64,000 bases of DNA, taken from assembly GCF_000577615.1 (NCBI RefSeq), contig NZ_CBXX010000033.1:1-64000 (forward strand), written 5' to 3'. Source of the DNA: Herbaspirillum sp. RV1423. Lineage in GTDB: Bacteria > Pseudomonadota > Gammaproteobacteria > Burkholderiales > Burkholderiaceae_D. Of this stretch, positions 17,522-24,959 are shown piece after piece; the first letter of the stretch is position 1, and each line of letters begins with the position of its first letter. The position numbers and the translations under genes are program-made. The notes beneath the pieces are model-generated. The model worked only from the letters and a program-made list of their open reading frames with translations, ran no database searches and was not told the origin of the DNA.

Positions 17522-18820
17522 TCAGAGTTCGCCCGTGGCGCGCTTCAGACGCAGCCCCGCCAGGGCGGCATCAAACAGCGCATTGGCGTGGTTGCTCTGG
17601 CTGCCCGTGCGCAGGGTCTCGGCATCCAGCACCTCGGTATGGGTGGACAGGCCGTTGGCATAGCGGTCGCGCGCTACGAGCAGGTTTTCCTCGGCCTGGG
17701 CGATGGCTGACTGGGTGACGATGAGGCGCTTGCGGGTCTCTTCCACATCCAGCCAGGTCTGGCGTACCTGCAACGCAATGATGGAGGCCAGCTCGTCGCG
17801 TTGCTCCGTCAATGCCGCGGCCTGGCGCTCGACAGCGCTGGCGCGGTGACCGGCCACGCCGCCATCGAACAGATTCCACTTGACCCCCAGGGTGAGCATC
17901 CATTGCCCCGGGTGCACCTGATAGCGGTTCTCCTGGTAGCCGTAGCCGCCGGAAAGCGCGACCTGCGGCGCGTTTTCGCCGCGCACGGCGGTGGCCTGAT
18001 GATGCATCGCTTCAATCTGACGCGCCAGTGCCGCCAGCTCGCTGCGCCGCGCCAGTGCCCGCTCGGTCAGGGCGGGAGGCGGCTCCGGTGTCGTTGCCTC
18101 GGGCGAAAGTTCGTCGAGCGAAACGGGCTGATCCAGCGGCCGCCCCAGCAGGCGGTTGTAGGCGGCGCGCGCCAGATCCAGCCCATTGGCCACCTGCAAT
18201 TTGCGCTGATTGGCATCGGCCAGGGCCACCCGCACCGAGAGCAGGTCGCTTTTGGCCACCATGCCCTGCTCGTGCAAGTTCCCCACGTCCCGCGCATGGG
18301 CCTCCAGGCTGGTGACGTGGCTCTCGGTGACCTTCAACATGCGGCTGGCGCGCAGCACGCTGACATAAGCATCCGCCACGCGCAGTTTGAGGTTCTGTGC
18401 GTCGGCGCTTTCGCCCAGCCGCGCCGCCTCCAGACCCGCCGTGGCGGCATCGATGCCGCGTGTGATGCGGCCACCCGTGTAGAGCGGCAGCGTCGCCATG
18501 GCCTTGTAGGCGGCGCTTTCCCGCTGGGCCAGCGGCATTTGCAGCGACTGGCCGAAAAAATCAACTTTGGCTGCCGGTGTCTCATTGAGGGCGGTGTAGC
18601 CTGCTTCCAGCGCGACATTCGGCAGACGGGCGGATTTGGCCGCCTCCAGCAGACTCGCGGCGGCGGCGGTGCCTTCATGTGACGCTTTGAGCCCACGGTC
18701 AACGGCCAGCGCGGTGTCCCAGGCCTGTTGCAGGGACTCGGCAGCGGCGTTGCCGGCGAGCAGGGCAGCGGCCAGAGCCGCCAGCGGCAACAGGCGGCGA
18801 ACTTTTATCGAGCGGTTCAT
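17522..18820 (-). CDS. TolC-family outer membrane channel protein
   Basis: A 432-residue outer membrane factor. ATG 18820 gives a signal peptide MNRSIKVRRLLPLAALAAAL ending AGNAAAES and overlaps the RND stop by ATGA; the long upstream extension of the frame only runs antisense-like through the RND gene and is rejected. Two TolC repeats with long coiled-coil stretches are visible (QLKLRVADAYVSVL-like and ALQVRQTWLDVEETRKRL). Placed between the RND pump and the ABC-2 exporter, it could serve both. Confidence 0.88.
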   Translation of the reverse strand: MNRSIKVRRLLPLAALAAALLAGNAAAESLQQAWDTALAVDRGLKASHEGTAAAASLLEAAKSARLPNVALEAGYTALNETPAAKVDFFGQSLQMPLAQRESAAYKAMATLPLYTGGRITRGIDAATAGLEAARLGESADAQNLKLRVADAYVSVLRASRMLKVTESHVTSLEAHARDVGNLHEQGMVAKSDLLSVRVALADANQRKLQVANGLDLARAAYNRLLGRPLDQPVSLDELSPEATTPEPPPALTERALARRSELAALARQIEAMHHQATAVRGENAPQVALSGGYGYQENRYQVHPGQWMLTLGVKWNLFDGGVAGHRASAVERQAAALTEQRDELASIIALQVRQTWLDVEETRKRLIVTQSAIAQAEENLLVARDRYANGLSTHTEVLDAETLRTGSQSNHANALFDAALAGLRLKRATGEL

Positions 18821-21800
18821 AAGGTTCCTTTGTCCAGGGTTGCTTCCTTCCGGTCCTTGTAGCGAAGCAGCAGATAAAGTAATAGCGGCACAACGACCAG
18901 GGTGAGCACGGTGGATGCCAGCGTACCAAAAATCAACGAGATGGCCAGTCCGCCGAACACCGGGTCGGTGAGCATCACAGCGCTGCCCAGCACGATGGCC
19001 AATGCCGTCAGCAGGATCGGTCGCAGGCGCACCGCGCCAGCTTCGAGGATGGCCTCGCGCAAGTCCATGCCCTGTCGCCGGTAATCCAGCACGAAATCGA
19101 TGATGAGCAGCGAATTGCGCACCACAACCCCGGCCAGCGCAATGATGCCGATCATGGACGTGGCGGTGAAGGGCTGTCCCATGAGCCAGTGCCCCGGAAA
19201 GATGCCTGCCAGTCCCAGGGGGATCGCCGCCATGGCGACCAGCGGCAGGCTGAACGACTGGTAATAGGCCACCAGCACCAGAAAGATGAAGGTGAGCGCC
19301 AGGCCTAGCGCGCCCAGCATGTCGCGGTAGGTGTCCAGCGTCATGCGCAGTTCGCCGTCCCACAGCAGGCGGGGGCCCTCCAGGATGTCGGGCGCCACCG
19401 GGTTCAGGCGCAGGTTGCCGGTGGTCAGGCGGCTGCCATCGGCGAGCAGCAAGCCGTCCAGTCGCCGGTCAAGGTCGAGCACGGCATAGACGGGGGCGGT
19501 GGATTCGAGTTCGCCGCCGACGTAGGTGACGCGCTCGCCATCCTTGTGCGAGATCGCTCGGTCGACTGCGCCGGGGACGACTTGCACCACCTCGGACAGC
19601 GGCACGCGCTGGCCCTGCCGGTTGGTCACGGACACGCGTGCCAGCAGCGCGGGGTCGATCTGGTGGCGCCGGGGAATCCGCAAGCGGATGGGCACCGGGT
19701 TCTTCTCGCCGGCGATGCGGGCCCGACCAATTTCCTCGCCGTCGATCAGGCGACGCAGCGCGACGGCTACTTCGGCCACGCTCAGCCCGGACAGCGCGGC
19801 CTTTTCCCGGTCCACCGTCAGGCGGTACTGGTAGACGTCCTGGGCCTCGGAGTCGGTCACCTCCACCATGTCGCGCGTCTGCCGGAAGGCCGCCTTGACC
19901 TGCTCGGACAGCGCGCGCAGTTGCTGCAAGTCTTTGCCGTATATCTCGGCCAGGACGGTGGCGCGCACCGGCGGCCCCGGCGGGTCTTCCACCAGTTGCA
20001 CCGTACTGCCGGGGTAACGCGCGGCCATGGTCTGCAGTGTGGGTCGCATCTCGCGCACGATGTCGATCGAGGTCTTGCCCCGTTCGGCCTTGTTCAGCAG
20101 GTTGACGCGGATCTCGGCGACATGGGCCCCCTGCTTGTTGCCGGCGCCACGCAGCAAGCCGTTGAAGTCGATCACGCCGGCCTCGCCGATCCAGCTCTGG
20201 TAGTTGCGAACGTAGGCGTTCTCGCGCAGCAGCGCACCGACTTCGCGCGCGAACTGGTCGGTCGTCTCCACCGGCGCGGTCGCGGGCATGTCCAGGGTGA
20301 TGTTGAAGGTGTTTTTGTCGTCCTTGGGCATCATGGCCAGCTCGACGCCGAACCAGGACTGCGGCCCACCCAAACCGGCCGGGCGCACGAACTGCCAGGC
20401 CGGTTGCAGCAACGACACGGCAATGGCCAATCCCGCCAACAGGAACGCGAGCCAGCGGCTGCGCGAGCGATCCACCAGCGGCGACATGATGGCGCGGTAG
20501 AACCGGTGCAGGCGGTCCTGGGTATCGTGGTCTTCCAGGTCGTGCCCTTCGCCGGGCTTGAGCCAGCGGTTGGCGGCCCAGGGCACCACCGCGTAGGCCA
20601 CCAGCAGCGAGGCCGCCATGGCGACCGGCACGTTGAAAGCGACGGGGTAGAAATACTGCCCCGGCATACCGCTGACCACCAGCAGCGAGCCGAAAACCAG
20701 CATCACCGCCAGCGTCGCCAGGTTGGTGGGGTTACCGATTTCGTTGGTGGCCTGCACCGTGACCCGGCGTTTGTCCTGCTTGCCAAGACGGCTGTAGTTG
20801 CGGTGGATGTTTTCGATCACGACAATCGCGCCATCGACCAGCAGCCCCAGCGATAGGATGAGCGCGAACAGAGAGACGCGGTTGATGGACAGGCCAAAGA
20901 GATAGGCAGCGCCCAGGGTCAGGGCCAGGATCAGCGGCACGGTCACGCCCACGATCAGTGCCTCCTTGAGTCCCAGAAACGCGGCCGTTACCAGGAACAC
21001 GGCCAGCACCGCGATACCCAGGTGCTCGATCAGCCCGCTGACGGCGGCATCCGCCTTCTCGCCGTCGTTGCGGGTGACGACCAGTTCGACCCCTGCCGGT
21101 ACGAATTGGGCCTTCATCCGCTCGATGCGCTCCAGCACATCGTTGGCAACAAAGACGGCGTTGCTACCGGCTTTCTTGGCCACGGCCAGCGTGACGGCCG
21201 GCATCTCCGCCTGCTGCGTCTTGCCAAAACGCCCGTCCGCCGGGCCGAAAGCGAGACGACTGAGGTGCGTGCGCTCTTGCGGCGGGCCGTCGATGACCTG
21301 CGCCACATCGCCCAGGTAGATCGGGCGTCCTGCGTGGCTGCCGACGATCAGGCGTTGGAGGTCTTGCGCCGAGGTCAGAAAGCCGTCCAGGAACACCTGG
21401 CGGTTTTGGCCCTGTTGCACCACCGTGCCCAGGGGCGCGGCGACATTGCTTGCGCGCAGGGTGGCATGCACCTGGTCCAGCGTGACGCCGAAGGCCTGCA
21501 GGCGCTGCGGGTCCAGCTCGATGCGCAGTTCCCGGTCGCGCCCGCCCTTGACGGAAATGGCAGAGACCTTGTCCAGGCTGCGAAGTCCTTCCATCAGGCG
21601 GTCGGCCAGACGCTTCAGGGCGTAGTCGTCGTAGATCTCGGAGGCGAGGGTGACCGTGACAATGGGAACGTCGTCCACATCCACGCTGCGAATGAGCGGC
21701 TCGCCCGCGCCCGCAGGCAGGCGATCGCGCTGCCCCAGCACCCGGTCGTAGAGTTTGACCAGGGATTTTTCCTTGTCCTCGCCGACCTTGAACTGCACCA

Positions 21801-22098
21801 TCAGCACCCCCATCGAGTTCACGGCGGTTGCATACGTGTGATCAACGCCGGCAATCTGCTTGACGATGCCCTCCAGCGGGCGGATCATCAGTTCTTCCAC
21901 CTCCTCGGCAGAGGCGCCGGGCAGTGTCACCCATATCTGGGCGCCGGGAACGATGATCTGGGGGTTTTCCTCGCGCGGGGTCAGCGTCACGGCCAGCAGC
22001 CCCAGCAGGGTGCAGGCCAGCATGAACAGCACGGTCAGCTTGGAGGTGGCAAACAGGTCTGCCAGGCGGCCGGCGCTGTTGAGCTTGTGCTTGCTCAT
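18817..22098 (-). CDS. RND-family efflux transporter, inner-membrane pump
   Basis: A 1093-residue RND pump of the AcrB/MdtB-like superfamily: an N-terminal membrane segment (LTVLFMLACTLLGLLAVTL), a first porter domain (GAQIWVTLPGASAEEVEELM), a membrane block with GLLVDGAIVVIENIHR, which carries the proton-relay Asp region, a second porter domain, and the last membrane block ending LTLVVVPLLLYLLLRYK. Length is normal. It overlaps the adaptor gene upstream and tolC downstream by 4 bases each. Substrates cannot be read from sequence; hydrophobic compounds are plausible. Confidence 0.92.
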   Translation of the reverse strand: MSKHKLNSAGRLADLFATSKLTVLFMLACTLLGLLAVTLTPREENPQIIVPGAQIWVTLPGASAEEVEELMIRPLEGIVKQIAGVDHTYATAVNSMGVLMVQFKVGEDKEKSLVKLYDRVLGQRDRLPAGAGEPLIRSVDVDDVPIVTVTLASEIYDDYALKRLADRLMEGLRSLDKVSAISVKGGRDRELRIELDPQRLQAFGVTLDQVHATLRASNVAAPLGTVVQQGQNRQVFLDGFLTSAQDLQRLIVGSHAGRPIYLGDVAQVIDGPPQERTHLSRLAFGPADGRFGKTQQAEMPAVTLAVAKKAGSNAVFVANDVLERIERMKAQFVPAGVELVVTRNDGEKADAAVSGLIEHLGIAVLAVFLVTAAFLGLKEALIVGVTVPLILALTLGAAYLFGLSINRVSLFALILSLGLLVDGAIVVIENIHRNYSRLGKQDKRRVTVQATNEIGNPTNLATLAVMLVFGSLLVVSGMPGQYFYPVAFNVPVAMAASLLVAYAVVPWAANRWLKPGEGHDLEDHDTQDRLHRFYRAIMSPLVDRSRSRWLAFLLAGLAIAVSLLQPAWQFVRPAGLGGPQSWFGVELAMMPKDDKNTFNITLDMPATAPVETTDQFAREVGALLRENAYVRNYQSWIGEAGVIDFNGLLRGAGNKQGAHVAEIRVNLLNKAERGKTSIDIVREMRPTLQTMAARYPGSTVQLVEDPPGPPVRATVLAEIYGKDLQQLRALSEQVKAAFRQTRDMVEVTDSEAQDVYQYRLTVDREKAALSGLSVAEVAVALRRLIDGEEIGRARIAGEKNPVPIRLRIPRRHQIDPALLARVSVTNRQGQRVPLSEVVQVVPGAVDRAISHKDGERVTYVGGELESTAPVYAVLDLDRRLDGLLLADGSRLTTGNLRLNPVAPDILEGPRLLWDGELRMTLDTYRDMLGALGLALTFIFLVLVAYYQSFSLPLVAMAAIPLGLAGIFPGHWLMGQPFTATSMIGIIALAGVVVRNSLLIIDFVLDYRRQGMDLREAILEAGAVRLRPILLTALAIVLGSAVMLTDPVFGGLAISLIFGTLASTVLTLVVVPLLLYLLLRYKDRKEATLDKGTL

Positions 22099-23195
22099 TG
22101 CGCCTCCTTCGCGGCAGTGACGCGGTCGCCCTCGCGCAGGGCCGGTGTAGCCGCTGCCACGAAACGCTCATCGGCTGCCAGGCCGGCGCTCACCTCGACC
22201 TGATCGGGCCACTCGCGTCCTATGCGCAGCCAGCGAAAGCGCGCCCGGCCTTCGCCATCGACCACAAAGACACCGGTGAGCCCGCCGCGCTCGACCAACG
22301 CCTGTCTGGGCACCAGTGGCGCCTGGCTCGCGCCGAGCCCGAACGCCGCACGCCCGAACATGCCGGGCATCAGCCCCACCGTTTCGGGCAGTGCGATCTT
22401 GACCTGATAGCTGCGGCTGACGGGGTCGCCAGAAGGTACGACCCGGCTCACCGTGCCCTTCAAGGGCGCGGGCAGACCGTCGACTCTGACCTCCACCGCC
22501 TTGCCGGCTGCAATGGCAGCGACCTGGGCTTCGGCGACGAAGGTCTCGAACAGCAGGCCGCGGCCCGACTCCAGGGTCAGCAGCGGCGCGCCGGGCACGG
22601 CGAGGTCGCCCGTTCGTTTGTGGCGCGCCACCACCACGCCGTCCACCGGGCTGGTGATTTCGGCGTAGGCGCGCTGAGCCAGCGCCGTGTCGAGGCCGGC
22701 GCGCGCCTGGTTACGGGCTTCGCGCGCGGCCTCGAATTTCAGGCGCATCTTGCGCAATTCGTTGTCCGAAACGCTGCCGCGCTCGAACAAACGCTGGAAG
22801 CGCTCCAGGTCAATCTGTGCATCACGCAACGCCGCCTCTGCCGCGCCGCCCGCCGCTTGCCCCTGGCGGATGCCGCCTTCTACATCCGAGGCGTCAAGAC
22901 GGGCCAGCAACTGCCCGCGCCGCACCCGGTCGCCCTCCTGCACCAGAATGTCGCGGATATAGCCGCTCAGCCGCGAGGCGACCTCGACGCGCTGGTCCGA
23001 CACCACCGAGCCGACCACCGTGTATTCAAGCGGCGCCCCGGCGGACGCAGTCATGACCGGCAGGGGGCGGCTGGTCGCATCAGGTGCAGCCGCAGTCTGC
23101 GGCGCCTTGCCGCAGGCGCCCAGGAGTGCCGCCAGCGCCAACGGCGCCAGGCAGAGGAGGATGTTTTTTCTTTTTTTCACAAGAGGGACTTTCAT
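22095..23195 (-). CDS. RND periplasmic adaptor lipoprotein
   Basis: A 366-residue membrane fusion protein with a lipoprotein signal: MKVPLVKKRK, a hydrophobic core, then LLGACGK with the lipobox Cys at about residue 28. It has the usual split barrel and lipoyl pattern (VASRLSGYIRDILVQEGDRVRRGQLLARLD, then EITSPVDGVVVARHKRTGDLA) around a helical hairpin. It overlaps the RND gene by ATGA and follows the polyprenyl-synthase-like gene by 20 bases. Confidence 0.9.
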   Translation of the reverse strand: MKVPLVKKRKNILLCLAPLALAALLGACGKAPQTAAAPDATSRPLPVMTASAGAPLEYTVVGSVVSDQRVEVASRLSGYIRDILVQEGDRVRRGQLLARLDASDVEGGIRQGQAAGGAAEAALRDAQIDLERFQRLFERGSVSDNELRKMRLKFEAAREARNQARAGLDTALAQRAYAEITSPVDGVVVARHKRTGDLAVPGAPLLTLESGRGLLFETFVAEAQVAAIAAGKAVEVRVDGLPAPLKGTVSRVVPSGDPVSRSYQVKIALPETVGLMPGMFGRAAFGLGASQAPLVPRQALVERGGLTGVFVVDGEGRARFRWLRIGREWPDQVEVSAGLAADERFVAAATPALREGDRVTAAKEAQ

Positions 23196-23215
23196 GATGA
23201 TGTCGAGGTACTGAT

Positions 23216-24001
23216 TTAGGGTTTGTATGCCGATGCCTTGGCGCCAAGGTTGGCCGCGATCAGTTCAGCCAGTTCGGGCGGGCGCCCGTTGCCTGTGGCC
23301 GCCGCGATGGCCCGCGCTTCCCGCGTCGCCTGGCGGCACAAATCGAGCGCGGCGTCCTGCAGGGCCGTGCGTGCCTTGGAAGGGGGCATGGCATCGGCTT
23401 CCTGTTGCAAAACGTGGCTTGAAACAAGGTATTCGCCGTAACGCCGGGCCATGCCGGCGAGCGGCTCAGGGTAGCCCGCGAGGGTGGCGCCCGTGGCGCC
23501 GGCCGCCTCACCCAGCGGCGCTGCCAGTCGTTGCCGGGTCTGCAACAGCCGCGACGGATCGTCTCGGGCGTCTGGATCCAGGCCCAGTTGGGTGGCCTCC
23601 AGCTCCGAAGCCCGGTTGACCGCATCGGAAACCAACGCCAGGACGCGCATGTCAGCGCAGCGCACCAGCAAGCGGAAAGCCCCGGTGGTCAGGTAGTCAC
23701 CCGCCAGCACGGCGGCGGCATTACCAAGCAGCGCGGACGCGCCGCTCGTCGCATCGACGTGGGCATGCAATTGCTGCAAGCCGATATGAATGAGGTCCAG
23801 CGCCGTGCCGGCGTCGATGCCCGGCTGCCCTGCGTGGAGGCTGCAGGTCACCAGCGCCCGGATCGGCGTATGTTGGCCAGACAGCAACAGGCGCAAGGCG
23901 CCGCGGACCGGCAAGGCCTCACAGGTCAGGGTACTCGCCACGGCGGCGTGGACGCTGGCGATCACGGTCTCGGGGAAGTTCATGGGATGGTCGTCATTCA
24001 T
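23216..24001 (-). CDS. Polyprenyl-diphosphate-synthase-like protein lacking the first Asp-rich motif
   Basis: 261 residues, all-alpha. The stretch at residues 67-112 (TALDLIHIGLQQLHAHVDA, then AAVLAGDYLTTGAFRLL) aligns by eye with trans-prenyltransferases around the first Asp-rich motif, but the catalytic DDxxD is HAHVD. A clear second DDxxD is also not visible, and PVRGALRLLL replaces the usual GKRLRP. The fold is thus suggested, while classical prenyl transfer is doubtful; it may bind an isoprenoid or act with a partner. ATG 24001 overlaps the patatin gene by 8 bases. Confidence 0.55.
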   Translation of the reverse strand: MNDDHPMNFPETVIASVHAAVASTLTCEALPVRGALRLLLSGQHTPIRALVTCSLHAGQPGIDAGTALDLIHIGLQQLHAHVDATSGASALLGNAAAVLAGDYLTTGAFRLLVRCADMRVLALVSDAVNRASELEATQLGLDPDARDDPSRLLQTRQRLAAPLGEAAGATGATLAGYPEPLAGMARRYGEYLVSSHVLQQEADAMPPSKARTALQDAALDLCRQATREARAIAAATGNGRPPELAELIAANLGAKASAYKP

Positions 24002-24959
24002 GGGTTTTTGTTCTTGTCCAATGGGCCAGTTGTTCGGCCGCGCTGCGGTAGCCGATGTCGATGATTTCCTCGGCGCGGTCAAATTCCATGAAGCGCACCG
24101 CGCCCAGTGGCGGCTGAATCAGCACCTCTGGCTGGTCTTGCTGCAGGGTGGCGTCGGTGACGCGCGCCTGCATGATGTAGAGCGAGGCGAGCAGCACGTC
24201 GAAAATGCCTGGAAGCGGCTCCAGGGGTGCCTTGTGCAGCCAGGCCTCGAATTGCGCCAGCACCGGACTGCTGATGGCCTGCAGGCTCTCCAACAGGCGC
24301 GCCATGATGGGTGCATGGCCGTTGGAGTGGGCAACGGGGTGGGACAGTCGGCCCGCCACGATGTCGTGGTTGAGGTCAACGGCGATGACCAGATCGGCCC
24401 CCATGGCACGCGCCACGCTTACCGGCACCGGATTGACCAGCCCGCCATCGACCAGGATGCGGCCGTTGCTGCGCACCGGGGTCACGATACCAGGGACCGC
24501 GATGCTGGCACGCACCGCCTCAGTCAGGTCGCCCCTCGTGGCCACCACTTGCTCGCCATTGGTGATGTCGGTGGCCACGGCGGCAAAGGGCAGCAGCAGG
24601 TCCTCGATGCGGGCGCTGGGCACATGGGCGCGCACGAATTCCGCGACCCGCTGGCCGTCGATCAGCCCCGAGCGGGGAAACACCGGGTCAAGCAGGGCGA
24701 CGATGCCCGGCCAGTCGAGATTGCGCAGTCTGGCGCTCAGGCCGTCAATCTTGCCCGAGGCAAAGACGGCACCAATGACCGCCCCCATGCTTGTGCCGGC
24801 CACCAGGTCGACCGTGATGCCCGCCTCTTTCAGGGCGCGCAGCACGCCGATGTGCGCCAGACCACGCGCCGAACCGCTGCCCAGCGCCAGGCCGATCCGG
24901 GGCCGAGCTGGCGGCGTCAGGCCCGCCGCCGGGGCCTGGTTGGTTTGTGGCTCGTTCAT
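23994..24959 (-). CDS. Patatin-like phospholipase (RssA-like)
   Basis: A 321-residue serine lipase of the patatin family, expected to hydrolyse acyl esters of phospholipids. The oxyanion loop GSGSARG is at residues 27-33, the nucleophile elbow GTSMG at 55-59 (Ser57), and the DGG with the catalytic Asp at 171-173. No signal peptide is visible, so it should act on the cytoplasmic side. Overlaps the glycosyltransferase fusion by 4 bases and the prenyl-synthase-like gene by 8. Confidence 0.9.
   Translation of the reverse strand: MNEPQTNQAPAAGLTPPARPRIGLALGSGSARGLAHIGVLRALKEAGITVDLVAGTSMGAVIGAVFASGKIDGLSARLRNLDWPGIVALLDPVFPRSGLIDGQRVAEFVRAHVPSARIEDLLLPFAAVATDITNGEQVVATRGDLTEAVRASIAVPGIVTPVRSNGRILVDGGLVNPVPVSVARAMGADLVIAVDLNHDIVAGRLSHPVAHSNGHAPIMARLLESLQAISSPVLAQFEAWLHKAPLEPLPGIFDVLLASLYIMQARVTDATLQQDQPEVLIQPPLGAVRFMEFDRAEEIIDIGYRSAAEQLAHWTRTKTHE

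Noticed and set aside
18821-19363. N-terminal extension of the TolC-type gene
   Set aside because: The extra residues come from a wrong frame of the RND gene; the signal peptide begins at 18820.
19546-22203. Plus-strand frames of 436 and 393 codons opposite the RND pump
   Set aside because: Low-complexity composition typical of shadows; the RND gene spans the region without interruption.
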